Positions 10,219 through 23,109 of a DNA stretch of 64,000 nucleotides are shown one piece after another. Source of the stretch: Silene latifolia (Eukaryota > Streptophyta > Magnoliopsida > Caryophyllales > Caryophyllaceae); contig NC_133536.1 of NCBI RefSeq assembly GCF_048544455.1, positions 197,039,325 to 197,103,324 on the forward strand. The letters are read 5' to 3'. How positions within the stretch are numbered: the stretch's first letter is position 1; the number at the start of each line of letters is the position of its first letter. A program made the translations under genes and the position numbers. The notes beneath the pieces are model-generated. The model was not told the DNA's origin. It saw nothing but the letters and a program-made list of their open reading frames with translations, and searched no databases.

Positions 10219-12155
10219 CAAGCTTTGGAGGCTCCTACCCTCTTGAGGTTTGTCTACTTCTTTCTTTGTTTTATTTATTTATCTTTGATCATGGTTGGAG
10301 AGTCCTAGCAACATAGAGGACTAACACCTCGGCGCCATTAAGGTGTTCTTATTTCATTGTTCCCACTTTTGAAAATCCAAAATGACAAATTTAGTTTCAT
10401 GCATTGCATCTTGTGTGCATGAACTACCCCAACTTTAGGACATTAGAAATAATGTCTAACTCGGTTTGGGGAAGTACATGCATACGCAACGGGAGGTAAT
10501 CTAAATTACGCTCTCCGTCATAAACAAAAACCCATGCATCATGTAGTGTATATTAGTGTAGCTTGCATTTAGTGTAGAAATCATGCATCATGTTTGCATA
10601 ATTTCCCATCATTTTGGCCATTGAGGACAATGCCCATATTAGTGTGGGGATAGGGAATTCTAACTTAGCATCTAACTTAGCTTTTATTCAAAAATCCAAA
10701 AAATCAAAAAAAAAATCGAAAAACCATAAAAATTTGAAAAATTTGAAAAACCAAAAACAAGTTCATTTCCTTTGTAGTGTAGTCATGTATATATTGTTGT
10801 ATATATTGTGTTTGTTTTATCCTTGTTCACATTGATCGACTACGCCACATCCGAGACATGAGGATAATGAAGACCGCATGGTATGATCTTTCCAATCTCC
10901 TTTTTCCTCTTTATGTTAATGACTATGTGGCTTTATTTTGATTGATGCGGTATAACAATGTGAACTTAGGACTTGCATTTAGTTTATTTGGCATACTAGT
11001 TGGTAGAATCATATGCATTAGGATGTATATATGTTAGTTGCATCATGGCATGTAGTTTGCATGTTAGAAAAATTTTGCGAAACCGTCTACTTGGGAAGCT
11101 TGACAAGTGTATATAGGCCCTAGTAGATGCTTTTTCTTCTTAAGACTTTGCTTGTTAGAATACTTGTAAAACACCCTAGGATGTGTCATGCTAGTATCCT
11201 TTGACCCATGGATTAAGGCCTAGTCAAGAGTACCTTGTGGTGTGATAACTCCTTGGCTACCGTTTATTCCAAGGTGACCCTTGAAACCATGCATCCATCA
11301 TCCATGTTCTACCACATTTTTGTCATCAAAGGGAATGGGCACAAAAAGAAATCAATTTGAGTTTAATGAAATGAAAAGTGAAAGAAAGTTTGCAAAATGC
11401 ATCAAATGAAAAGAGGAGCAAAAATAGAACTCCTAAAGCTTCAAATATAAGGCACCATCACTACATATGGGGTGACTTTGAAAATGTTCAAAATAAATGC
11501 AAAGAAAAGTTGAAAGTTGTCAAGTGTTGAAATGCCAAACATCAAAGAAATGGCAAAAGAAAATGTTCTCAAATGTTATATGCCACAATAAATTGGGGGG
11601 AAAACAAAAGCAAACTCCCAAAGTGAAAATCAAATTCTATCGGTCCCTTTATCCATCGTATCCATTTTTGTGCATGGTAGAGAGGGAACGACCCTTCTTC
11701 TTGTCTAGGCAAGAGGGGGAATTTCGCGATCCTCCAGTGTTTCTAACACCATAGGGAGTCTATTCTTGACAAAAGCATTTAACGATTGAGGACAAAGGTA
11801 CCCTAGCTTGACACAACTTGGAGGTTATATATTGGTATCCTTCTAGGCTTAGTAGTTTGAAGAAATTGCATCTATGAAGGAGTGTATACGCTTGAATTGC
11901 TTCCCTTGTAGATAATTTTCGCCACTTAGATGAGGAAAGTGGCTATTCTTTTGTAGATGCATCCATTACTTGTTTTGTGTGCTTAATGTTTGGATGCGTC
12001 GCCATTTTGGCAAGACCCACCTTGCCTTGCAAGAAGGCATCCTACCTCATGGTTGTCTTGTTGTGAGTTCAAGGGGCGGAGTGAGACCCGCTAATTGTCT
12101 CATATCAGCTATGTTATTAAGTTAGTTTAAATAATGGTCCTAGTCTTTGTCACCT
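10219..12155 (+). other. 3' non-coding region of element A
   Basis: About 1.9 kb without a credible gene. It has two 'tagtgtggggatag' purine runs (near 7800 and 10630 in A as a whole), an A-rich stretch at 10685-10755 and many short frames in AT-rich DNA. Long 3' non-coding regions are usual in Athila elements. Confidence 0.6.
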
Positions 12156-12190
12156 CTTTACTCGGGACGAGCAAAGGTTCGGTTTGGGGA
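12156..12190 (+). promoter_or_regulatory. stem-loop plus polypurine tract of A
   Basis: CTTTACTCG (12156-12164) pairs with CGAGCAAAG (12168-12176) around the loop GGA, with one mismatch. GTTCGGTTTGGGGA follows, four bases before the 3' LTR. The same layout occurs in T1, T2 and C. Confidence 0.7.
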
Positions 12191-12194
12191 TATT

Positions 12195-13968
12195 TGATGT
12201 GACCATAATTAGAGCATATTTAGTCCCTGAATTAGCCTTGTTTCATTGCTTTTTAGTGCATATTTGGGTCATTTATTGTCTTTAGCTCTTTGTTTTGCAT
12301 ATTCTTTGAGGTTTTGATCCCTTGGTAGGAAAGGAGTGCAAACCTTGCATTTTCATGGCAAAATGAGGCTAAATTGATTGAATTCAATGACCAAGCATCA
12401 AGGAGAGACAAGATTAGAAGGCCTTTGTACATACTATAGTAGATGGGCAATGATGAGAAAAGATCCTTGCATCCCCGAGGAAATCCTCAAGGATTTTATG
12501 AAGAAAAAGGAAGAAAAGAAGAAGGAAAGAAACTGCCTAACAATCCGTGCGTCTTCCCCTGAAGACGCCCATCCACCACCCACAACCCGTGCGTCTTCAC
12601 CCTCTAGACGCCCGGGCAAAAGCTCCAGAAGACGCCCGTCTTCACCCCCTGGACGCCCGGGCAGAAGCTGCCAAATCCGCCCGTCCCGTGCTAAAGACGC
12701 CCGGATTCCCAGACAGTCCCATTTCGTCTTCTTCAAGGTTCAAGGAAGGATGCACATCTTTTTCTAGAGACCGGAGTCTCCCAAAAGAGACCGGCGTTTC
12801 CTCAACAAGGGACTTAATCGTCATTTAAGCCCTTAGTTAACCCTAATTCATGCACCTAATCCCCACTATAAATACCCCATTAGTCTAATTAGAAGAGCAT
12901 GTTCTTCTTAGCAAACTTTAGTGTAGATAATATCAATCAAATCTCTCTTTAATCTTGTAATCAACAATTAATCAAGTTTTAATACAAGTTTTATTTCCTT
13001 AATCTCTCTCTTGTTCATCCTTTATTTTGGGTAATTGAAGATTTTTGGGTTATCATTGGGAGATTGACAACCTCTCAATCAAGCATCAAGTACTTCTTTT
13101 ATTTGCTTTATTATTGTAATCATTAGTAGGTATAATCCTCTTAATCCCTTTTTAATTATTGTTAATCACTTTCATTTATTCATCATGTTTCACTTTGTTG
13201 GTATGATTGACAACCTTGCTAGCATGTTCAACATGATAATGAGTGAGTAGTTTCCTTAGCTAGGGTTAATGGGTAATTAGGGGAAACCAACATGGGGAAT
13301 GATTCATGCTTAAATTAATATGCTTTCATAGTTTATTTGCTTGCTTGTTGTGATCTCAACTTATGCACATGTTATGTTTGATGAAATGTGAGCCTATGAA
13401 TCCTTGCATTTTTTACCCATCACCTATCTTTTCAATGAGACTTGTAAGACATAAACCAACTCGAGTCTCATTAGACCATGCATATTGTTGAGTAGGGAAG
13501 ATTAAGTCGACTTGTAGGTGTTGTACAATCTAATCGATTCGGCTCTGGGACCCAAACTTTCCTAGGATTGTAAGATATAAACCAACTCAATCCATCACAA
13601 CAATAATTGCTTGCTTATAACTTGAGAATATGTTTGTATGATCAATTCCCATGAATCCCCTATGACCCCATGACACCCTAGTGCCTTTTATCAATTGTTT
13701 ACATCCCTTTTAATTCATCTTGCTTGTTTACTTTCATTGCTATATTAGTTTAGTGATCTTCTACTTCAAACCCCAATTGTGACACCCTTAAGACACCACT
13801 AGTTGCAATAGAAATCTCATCTCAATTCCCGTCCCTTGGGATCCGACCTTTACTTGCCTCTTTACTAATTGTAGAGTTGTTTGTGAAGTTATAAATTGTG
13901 TTTTGGTCTAGGTGCTCCTAACGACAAGTACTGAAAAACTAAACCCCACGAGGGATCATACACGACCA
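12195..13968 (+). repeat. 3' LTR of element A
   Basis: This 1,774-bp copy of 2863-4647 has its TATA box at 12867-12874 and ends CACGACCA just before the second AGTAC target copy. The copies differ in length by 11 bases because of two small indels in or near the repeat array. Confidence 0.92.
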
Positions 13969-13973
13969 AGTAC

Positions 13974-14379
13974 CCTGCCAAACCTAAGAAACTTCTGATC
14001 TCAGCCACATTATTTGGTGCTTCCCACCTAGTAACTACCTCTATCTTCACAGGATCCACAGCTACACCCTTATTTGAAATCACATGGCCTAGAAAAGCAA
14101 CTTCCTCTAACCAGAACTCACACTTAGATAACTTTGCATACAACTGATTTTCTCACAAAGTCTGCAACACTATCCTCAGATGATCCTCATGCTCCTCTTT
14201 AGTCTTCGAAAAGACTAAGATATCATCGATAAAGACCACCACAAACCGATCCAAGAACTGACTGAAGACCCGGTTCATCAAATCCATAAACACTGCAGGT
14301 GCATTAGACAACCCAAACGGCATCACAACATACTCATAATGACCATACCTCGATGTAAAAGCTGTCTTCGATATGTCCT
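13974..14379 (-). pseudogene. M pol piece: middle of reverse transcriptase
   Basis: The minus strand reads [17 protein letters not shown], then [11 protein letters not shown] (the RT catalytic box), then [19 protein letters not shown] and RSFLGLAGY, typical of chromovirus RT. It ends at the AGTAC copy of element A on the left and at the start of an LTR on the right. Confidence 0.85.
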
Positions 14380-15811
14380 TGATACATGCATTTTATATAG
14401 TCCTTTTAGGCCTTTTTATGCACGTATTTCTATGCTATTATCGTAGTTTTATGCTACGAAATGCCCCGAATATGCTACTTTGGGTCGTTTTGTCTTATTT
14501 GCAGGAATGAACCAGAAAATGGTGAAATCGAGCCTTTTACCATCCGTTTAGCATGTATTTGGAGGAAGAGTGAATTTGGAGCGGGAATGTAGCTATCTTG
14601 AGATGCGCAAAGAAGTAAAATAGCTAGGCGAGCAAAGGAAGAACTTCAAATTGTTAGTACCTACGTTGAAGAGCAATATCTCTAGTTCTACAATGGATAT
14701 TCAGGTGATTCCAATTGGATATGGAAGTTTGTCCTCTTAGCTTTCCAACTCCACCGGAATCGCCCTGTTTGCCCAAGTAACGAAGAAATGGCAGCCGTTT
14801 GAAGTTCAGTGCGCAAAGCAGGAAATGTGCGCTGGAAAGTACTCGATCGAGTAGATTTATGTTCGATCGAGTACTAGCTACAGCGAGGAAGGATAGTGTC
14901 GAGTATAATTAGATTTTATCTTATGCTTATCTTATATTTAGTTAATAATAATGATACTACTTAGTATAAATAAGAGTAGTTTGGACCTAAGAGGACATCA
15001 ATTGTTCCCTGGACTTAGTAGAGGGAGGAACGACGCTTCTTCTTTGCTCTCTATTTTCGGATTAATTGTAATTTCTCTTCCCTTATTCTTATTCATAATT
15101 AGTTTGTTCTTAATCTCTCTTACTCTCTTATTTAATTTATGCATCTTAGATTAATTCTCTCTCTTATAATGCCTCTTTCAATTAATTGCTTATTTATCTT
15201 TATTTGTTTCATCAATATGCATAGCTAATCCTCTTGCTAGGGTTAGGGGAGTCATGAAACGATGATTTAGATTAATTAGATCGCAGATCCGTCATATTAT
15301 CATGTTTATGTTGCAATCACTACATATAACTTTAATTAGTTGATTGAGTCGACGCAATTTGACTAGTTAATCCGGTAAACCTTGACCTGGACCGAAAGGT
15401 TGGAAGGGGTGAGACCTGTAGTGAACAATAGGATACTTTAGTGAGGGCGAAAGTCAAGCTAATAGTGTTTTAGGGCGAATTGAGACCGAAAGGAGATATT
15501 CGTAGCCCCTTAGACCGGTATATTGACCTATCTGTGACCTTAGCTATCTTTATCTGGCTTACTTTGATGACCTGACAACCTAGTCTTCTACTTTATTGTT
15601 TAGAACTTAATTTCTTTCTTAATTCCTCTCTTTTAATCTCCTAATAGTTTTAGTAAAACAATTTAAACCCCATTTTTGTGACATTTTGACATACCGAGTT
15701 AAACAGATGATTAGCATTATAGCCTCCATGTGGAGATCGACCCTACCTTACTGCTAGCTATTAGTTAGTCGTACTTAGGAATTTATTTTTGGTGTAAAAA
15801 CGACTGCATCA
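14380..15811 (+). mobile_element. lone plus-strand Athila-like LTR (T3)
   Basis: This 1,432-bp LTR starts TGATACATGC and ends CTGCATCA, with one strong ACTCGATCGAGT palindrome pair near 14838-14880. It is followed by AAATTT, the bases that precede the primer site in B and C, and then at once by an opposed LTR. No internal region follows, so this is a solo or truncated LTR inserted in the RT of M. Confidence 0.75.
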
Positions 15812-15816
15812 AAATT

Positions 15817-16887
15817 TGACACGTCTGTCGTGTACCTGTCAAAAATAAACTAACTATATAGTTAGGGAAGTCAGGTCGATCTCCTCAGGGAGGCAAGATA
15901 TCTGTAGAAGTCCGTCTATTTGGTCACAAATGGGGGGGGTTGTTTGAATTGTTTTCTAAACTACGAAGTTTAAAGGAAGAGAAATAGAGACAAGAGCAGT
16001 AAGCAAAGGAAATAGGATTAAACTATCAGATAGAGAGAGACATGTCAGGATTTCGGTTCACTACGGTAGTCCAGTGACTCAGCTATAAATGATTCAGACG
16101 AATTATATGCGAGACGGATACGGAAAGGTTCTTTCGGTCCACTTTCTATCCTAAAATACCACTAACATAACTTTCATTCTCGCCAGGGTAGTCTACTGTT
16201 CATAGCAGGCCTATTTAGTCCAATCTTTCGATCTAGGATTAATTTTAGCCAGATTAAAGAGATGACTCAGAAGCGTGCACTCAACTAAGTCGATAAATAC
16301 AATTAAATTGCTATGGTGACAGAATATCACAATTTATTCATCTAATTCATTTACTACATCGTCACATTCCTACCGCAGATCCCCTAATCCCAACATGAAA
16401 GGGGTTTAGCTACTCATATCGCTAATTAAACTATCAAAACTAACAGCAGATAAATTTCCAGCATTCAACATATTAAAACTGTAATTAAATTGCATAAAGA
16501 GTAAATTAGGGCAGAGGATTGAACGAAGTAAACAAATGATTAAAGCAAACAACGATTAATTATTATTAAGAGAAGAGAAAGGAATTACAATCTTGCGAAT
16601 CCGGCGTAAAGAACACAAAATCCGAGCAAGGTAAATCCGAAGAACAAGGTTACAGTGAAGAAGAATGTTTAACGCAGTAAAGTTTGATAAAAGCTAAGTA
16701 GTGAATAAAATCTGATGCTAATGACCTAACTAATGCGTGCTTAAATAGGAAAAAAAGTAAGTTTTGCGAAATAAAACAATCACGGGCTAATTAAAGCCCA
16801 TAACAGCGAAAACCACTCGATCGAGTGGAATAAAACCACTCGGTCGAGCAAAACCTCAGCATAATCTACTCGATCGAGTAACTATCT
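15817..16887 (-). mobile_element. truncated minus-strand Athila-like LTR (T4)
   Basis: Read on the minus strand, this matches the 3' two-thirds of the T1 LTR, including the conserved 'tgtggagatcgaccc'-type segment seen in T1, T2 and T3. It begins TGACACG and its far end is cut at about 16887, where the RT of M resumes. TCGATCGA palindromes lie at 16815-16880. It faces T3 head to head, with six bases between them. Confidence 0.7.
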
Positions 16888-18516
16888 CTTCTCGAATCTT
16901 CACCTGATGGTAACCCGACCTCAAATCAATTTTAGAAAAGACTGCTGCACTGTTCAACTGATCAAACAAATCATCTATCCTCGGCAAATGATACTTGTTC
17001 TTCACTGTAACTCTGTTCAGCTCCCTATAATCGATACATATCCTCAAGATCCCATCTTTCTTCTTCACAAACAAGACTGGTGCTCCCCACGGTGATACAA
17101 TAGGTCTAATGTATCCCTTCTCAATTATATCATCCAACTGCTTCTTCATCTCCTCCGACTCCTTAGGACCCATACGGTACGGTGCCTTAGCGATTGGCCC
17201 CGTCCCCGGTTGCACCTCAACACTGAAATCTATCTCCCTCTTCGGTGGCAACCCCGGTATCTCATATGGAAAGACATCCGGAAACTCTCCCACCACTGGT
17301 ATCTGCTCAACTGACGGACTATCCATACTATGGTCTCTCACATGACATAAGATCAACGGACACCCCTTCCTCAGATAAGACTTCAAGGTCACTGCTGCAA
17401 TCAACTTGACTTTGGTTTGACAACATACCCACGATAAGACACACTAATACCCTTAGGACCTCTCAACGAAACCCTCTTTTGATGACAATCTATCTAGCCT
17501 TATACTTACCCAACCAGTCCATACGAACTATCATCTCAAAACCCTCCAAAGGAAACACTAAAAAGTCCACTGGTAGGTCAACCTACCCAACTATCATAGA
17601 CACACCTCTATACAACCGCCCACAAGATACAGACTCACCCGATGGTATAAAAACCTCCTCTTTTACAGACTCATACTCACTCAAACCCAACAGCTTAACA
17701 TGACTCGATGATACAAACGACTGTGACGCTCCCAAATCAAACAAAACAAAGGTAAAGACTCCATTAACAAGAAATGTACCAGTGATAACATGAGCATCAT
17801 CCTCAGCTCCTTTCTTCTCCTTCATAAATAGCTTACCACTGGTCTTCTGCCCACCTCCTTGGACAATACTAGCTGAGGTAGATGGCTTAGCAGCTGACCC
17901 CTGGTTGTTGTTGTTGTTGTTGTTGTTCGTCGCGGTCTCTGGTATGGATTACCGTCATTGCGGTTAGCCCCACCATTATTGTTACTCTAGCCACCCCTGT
18001 TGTTCCACGACCCAGCCGGCCTGTTACTAGCATAACTCTGTGAAGGACCCTGAGAGAAACTCCCCTGCGACGGTCTCTGAAAACCTCCACTCATAGCACT
18101 AGTGCACTCATGCCTCTTGTGGCCCATACCGCCACAGTTAAAACAAGTCATACCCTAACTTCTACTACCACCACCACGACCGCGCCCGTAAGAAGCTCCA
18201 GCACTAAACCCCAAACCTGATGAGTACGCTATCGCCTGGTTATGGCCACTCTTTTTGTAACTAGACTGACCACCGCCCTCACTCTCAGCTATCCTCTTCT
18301 CAGAGACAATCTCCTTGGTCATCTCAACTAACCTCTCAGCCCTCCCAGCACGCTCGTACACCTCCTTAACATCAGTAAGAGCTCCCACCGGTAATGTATC
18401 CATGATATTGGGGGTCAACCCCTTCTCTAATCTCAACGCCAAGTTCTCTTGGCTCAGTCCTATGTCCTCAGCATGCCTAGATTTCTCATTAAACTATGTT
18501 AGTACTCAGCAACTAT
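16888..18516 (-). pseudogene. M piece: gag C-terminal part, protease, start of RT
   Basis: Right to left on the minus strand: gag C-terminal part (LRLEKGLTPNIMDTLP), a Gly/Arg/Ser-rich region with a CCHC-type knuckle near 18120-18150, a protease core (FDLGASQSFVSS near 17730-17760), a spacer, and RT up to SGYHQVKI near 16890-16920 with [14 protein letters not shown] and [10 protein letters not shown] before it. It is bounded by the T4 LTR and by element B. Broken. Confidence 0.8.
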
Positions 18517-19907
18517 TGATGCGTGTATTTTATATAAGGTTTTTACCTCATTTTTAGACGCATTTCTTGATTATTTATGTGGCGTCTGGCTACAAATTCC
18601 CCCGAATATTCTACTATGGTCTGTCTTGTATAAATTGCAGGTACGTACCAGAAAGGAGCAAAATCAAGCCTAAACTTGTCCTAATCGCATGCATTTTGGA
18701 GAATAAGGAATCGGAGCCCGGAATCTGTCACATAGGGATGCGTGAAGTGGCCTCGGAAGGTGCCAAGGAGTCCACACGTGCTTATATAGCTCGATCAACC
18801 ATTTTTGCTACCAATTGTGGTCGATCGACTGCTCTACCACTTAAGAATCACTCGATCGAGATCTGCTTTCACTCGATCGAGTTGGCCATCATTTGAAGTG
18901 TTTGATCGAGTTCCTTCTATATTCGATCGAATGGTTTTCCAGGATTTTCTCTCGATCGAGTTGTTTCAAGTCACTTGATCTAGAGCTTATGTGTCTTAGG
19001 CGGATTTTTCGTTATTCGCGAGATTTACTTTTGTAATTAGAATATAAGGTTATGACGGCAGTCACCAGGACCTCTCTCTCTTCCTCTCTCCTTTCCTTCG
19101 ACTCTCACTTATCCCTTCTTAAAACTCTAACTTTGGATTTAGCCTCTTGTAATCGGTACTCTTACTCTACTCTTTATTCTTAATCTATTGTTGCATTCTA
19201 TTGCTTTATTCTCCTTAATCTCCATTGTTGTTATTAATTTCTCTTTATCCTTTTTATCATGTTGAATCTTTATAGTTCATGTGTTATTGTTGTTTACTCA
19301 AGAATTATGCATAGCTAATCTCCTTTGCTAAGACATAGGGGAGCCATGATTTAAAGGAATTGTGAATAAGTGATTAGGTTTGATGCGAATTAGGTTTATG
19401 TTGTTAAACGCAGCTTATAACTGTTCTAATCTAATTGAGTCGACGCAATTAGGTGATTAATCACGGTACACCTTGACCTAGATCGGAAGATTGGAAAAGG
19501 TAGGACCTGTAGCGAACATTAGGGCACTCTAGTGAGTGCGGAAGCTAAGTTAATAGTGTTTTAGGATGAATTGAGACCGGAAGGAGATATTCATTGTCCT
19601 GTAGATCGAACCTGCATTGATTTGAGACCTTAGACTACATTTACTGAGAATCATGGTGAACCGACTGTCTTAGTTACTTTCTCCCTCCTTTTCTGTTATC
19701 AATTCTTTTCTTTATTTCTCTCACTTTATTTCCCTTCCTTAATTTCCTTAGGTTGAATAAACATTTAAAATCCCCCAAGAAACTGTGACTCAGACGGACT
19801 TAGTTTAGCAAACATTTTCCCATCTCCCTGTGGAGATCAACCCTACTTACCGCTGACTTCTGTTAGTAGTAATAGGTATTTATTTTTGGTGCCTAACGAC
19901 GGTATCA
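18517..19907 (+). repeat. 5' LTR of element B
   Basis: The 1,391-bp LTR runs from TGATGCGTGT to GACGGTATCA. The start matches the LTR start of C. TCGATCGA palindromes lie at 18850-18985. Confidence 0.85.
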
Positions 19908-19912
19908 AATTT

Positions 19913-19930
19913 TGGCGCCGTTACCGGGGA
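19913..19930 (+). other. tRNA-Asp-type primer binding site of B
   Basis: TGGCGCCGTTACCGGGGA lies five bases after the LTR end and differs by one base from the site in C. Confidence 0.85.
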
Positions 19931-20057
19931 GGTGGCATAATTTTGTTGCTTATATTAAGTTTGTCTCTCGTCTCAAGGAATTTATTCCTTGAGATTAATC
20001 TCATATTTTTCCAAGTGCTTTATTAGTTTTGCAGGAAATCTGTTCTAGAAGAGAACA

Positions 20058-20960
20058 TTGTCATACCTGCCTTTCTGTAGACTCTACTTGCTGAAATGCC
20101 GAATATTGCCAGTCATTCAGAACCTACTGTGGACTCTCTGCCTAAAGATTTCTTGCTACCCACTACAGATTCAGGGACCTTTGGGATCCACCCATCTTAT
20201 ATACAGCTGGTCTAGAGAAATCTCTTCAGGGGGATACCTGGCGAAGATCCTTGTAAGCATATAAAGCTCTTTACAGAATACTGCTCCACTATTCCTTTAG
20301 TTGCTGGGGTGATGCAGGATAGGGTTAAGGGAGTTCTTTTCCCCTTTTCTTTGACTGATGATGCCCGGGAGTGGTTGAGAGATTTGGACAAGGAAGCTGC
20401 CGGTGTTACTGACTGGAGTTCCCTTGCTCTAGCCTTTTACATACAGTATTTCCCACCACAGCGCACTAATGCGTTGAGAGGACAAATTACTGCATTTGAG
20501 CAATTACCTATTGAAGACTTGAATGGGGCTTGGACTAGGTTCAAGAGACTTGTTCATTCTGTACCTCATCATGGCTTCAAGCGTTGGTTTTAATGTACCC
20601 AATTCTACAATGGGATGTATCCTAACCAGAGAGCCATTCTTGACAACGCGGCAAAGCGGAGGTTCCATAAAAATGTTGAAGATGATCAAGGATGGCACCT
20701 TATTGAAGAAATGGCCATCCACGTAGCTGAATATGGAAATCCCAGAGGAGGTAGGCGTGTAAATGAATTTGTGGTAGCTGAGGTGGAAAGTCCTAGTGGA
20801 AGGTTAGATAGTCCGGAGATTTTACAAACTACGGGTGTGCACGAACAAGTTTTTGCCGTAATTGAGTAGGAAGTGATTTGTGGTAGATGCGGTACGGAGG
20901 GGTATGACCCTATTACTTGCATGGCGGGATGTGGAGCGCGTCCATGCTTATCAAAAATTC
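20058..20960 (+). pseudogene. gag remnant of B
   Basis: Recognisable capsid wording (VLFPFSLTDDAREWLRDLDK, WSSLALAFYIQYFPPQRTNA, HSVPHHGFKRW) matches the Gag of C. The region is broken in several places. It lies between the primer site and the palindrome-rich linker. Confidence 0.8.
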
Positions 20961-21365
20961 AAGCAAGGAGTTCCATTCTCTAAGCTATATGAAGATTTGA
21001 CAATGACAAGTACCTCTAGCCCTTCTAAACCAATGCCAAAACCACTTGATTCACCCTCTATAAATGGAGAGCTCGCAGAATTGAAGTCCCTAGTGTTAAA
21101 CTTAATGCTTTAGTTCGTAAAGAAGTCCGATAAAAATGACAACGCTATAGAGGAGTTGCAAGATCAAGTTGCGCGTATTTCATACGCGCAAAGTCAAGTG
21201 AATCACTCACCTCCATGTGACCAATCAATGCCATAAATCTCCGAAGCGGTCTTACTTATGATGGACCGAAAATGCCGGAAGATGAAGTTGTAACTGCTGA
21301 TGAGACTCCGGATTTTGTTTTTGAGGAGTTTAGTAACGATGTCCCTGCTGAACATCGTCCTGCAG

Positions 21366-21660
21366 CTCGATCGAGTGATCTTTTAACTCGATCGAGTGAT
21401 TTATCCTCCACAAATACGCGATCGAACACCACCTCTGTTCGATCGGGAGATGACAAAATCGAAGAATTCGATCGAGGAGATCATTCCTCTCGATCGAGTA
21501 ACTTGGCCAAAAAGATTGTTCGATCGAGTGATTCAGGCTCTCGATCGAAATATGCTGAAATTGAAGAACTCGATCGAGAGGTGCACATTCCTCGATCAAG
21601 TACTTTGCCTGAAGAAACAGTTCGATCGAGTGGGAATAATGCTCGATCGAACAACAGTAC
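21366..21660 (+). repeat. TCGATCGA palindrome array in the gag-pro linker of B
   Basis: About ten copies, some imperfect, of CTCGATCGAG-type palindromes are spaced by 15-40 bases. The array lies in a frame that stays open over 153 codons (21272-21733), reading repeated Arg-Ser-Ser. Element C has the matching array at 30783-30893. Confidence 0.8.
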
Positions 21661-21739
21661 CAGCGGAAGTTCAATTTCACAGCCAAAGTCCGCTACCGTG
21701 TCATCTACCCCGTGCTATGGAGATGTCACATAATGATAA

Positions 21740-22667
21740 AGGTAAAGAGAAGGCCGCAGGCCCGCTTATTGCAACCAGGGTTCCTTATCCGGGACGTCTG
21801 AAGGATGCTAAGGTCGAGCGGCAGTACGGTAAGTTTGTGGACGTGGTCAAGAATCTTCAGGTAACCGTCCCTTTTACTGAACTTATTACCCAAGTACCAA
21901 CTTAAGTAAAATTCATGAAAGATATTTTGACGCGTAAGAGAGAGCTTAGTGAATTCGAGATTGTTGCTTTTATGGAAGAATCTAGTAATTTGCTCCTTAA
22001 TAAAGCTCCACCAAAAATGAAAGACTCGGGTAGTTTCTCTATTACCTGTACCATAGGGAATGAAGTGATAGATCAGGCTCTTTGTGATTTAGGAGCCAGC
22101 GTCAGTGTCATGCCTCTTTCTGTCTGCAAGAAACTTAATATGGGTCACCTTAAAATGACTAATATCACTTTACAGATGGCTGATAGATCTGTTAGATGAC
22201 CATTGGGTATCTTAGAGGACGTGCCTGTCAAAGTAGGCAAGTTCTTTATACCAGTGGACTTTATTGTTTTGGACATAGTTGAGGATACCCAGACCCCAAT
22301 TATACTAGGAAGACCATTCTTATGTACAGCTGGGGCCATTATTGATGTCAAACAAGGGCGTTTGACTCTTGCAGTAGGGGATGATGCGATCACCTTTAGC
22401 CTGCCCGGTACACTAGCTCGGCCAATGATAGAGGACACTTGTTATTCAGTTGATATTGTTGACGAGTCTGTTTATGACTTCTGGTCGGATTATTTTATAA
22501 AGGATCCAATAGAAGCTTTGATGCTTTTAGATGAGTGTGCAGATAACCCAGAGAACAATGATGCTGTGTTGGATTTGCTTGAAGCTGCTTTGGATAAGCG
22601 TGAACTCACCGACGCTGAAGGAGAGAGAGTGGAACAAATGATAAATACTCTTTGCACCGTCACGTAA
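21740..22667 (+). pseudogene. protease region of B
   Basis: The lead-in PYPGRLKDAKVERQYGKF, the aspartic-protease core CDLGASVSVMPLSV and the downstream FIPVDFIVLDIVED and PIILGRPFLCTAGAIID are present. A further stretch (LLDLLEAALDKRELTDAEG) resembles the spacer before RT in element D. The region is broken and stops at the Copia-type fragment. Confidence 0.8.
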
Positions 22668-23109
22668 ATGTATTATTTAATTATGTGATATTTAAATAAT
22701 AAATTTATTAGAATTTATTAATTAATTGTTAATTAATTAATTTTATACGATATGTGTATATGTTTTGAGGTGGAATTAATTAGCTATTAAATTTTACAAG
22801 AGGTTGTAAAATTAGCTAAATGGATTAATATTAACACATTGTATGTTGATAAAATGGTCTTATGATTAATTAATAGTTAAGTAGTCATTGGTAGTTAATT
22901 TATATTATTTAAGTGTTAAATAAATTAAATTAATATTTAATTATGTAAGATAATTAAATATAAGACTTATATGCATTTGTGGGGCAAATATCGAAAACCG
23001 AAATGGACCAAAAGTAGTCCACATATACTGGTTTTTTGAGGACATCACAAGTGTCCTTTAGGTGGATTTTTCCACTTATAATTGTCCCCTCAAATTGCCT
23101 ATAATTGTC
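22668..23109 (+). mobile_element. Copia-type LTR fragment joined inside B
   Basis: This AT-rich 440-bp piece matches the minus-strand Copia-type LTR at 44240-45574, for example ATAAGACTTATATGCATTTG followed by TGGGGCAAATAT, and the GAGGTGGAATTAATTAG segment. It replaces the RT-containing half of B and the start of its 3' LTR. The mechanism, insertion plus deletion or template switching, is not decided. Confidence 0.65.

Larger units (their letters stand above)
2863..13968 (+). mobile_element. Athila-type LTR element A, both ends present, no RT or integrase
   Basis: Two long direct repeats (2863-4647 and 12195-13968) start TGATGTGACC and end CACGACCA. A 5-bp target duplication AGTAC (2858-2862 and 13969-13973) flanks the whole. 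Inside are a tRNA-Asp primer site, gag, a protease region, a repeat array, an Athila ORF-1 gene and a polypurine tract. No RT, RNase H or integrase is found anywhere in the 7.5-kb interior. By eye the LTRs differ at about 22 bases in roughly 1,770 plus two short indels, about 1.2 percent. At an assumed 1.3e-8 changes per site per year this is roughly half a million years. It is a non-autonomous element with a few breaks in its protease region. Confidence 0.9.
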
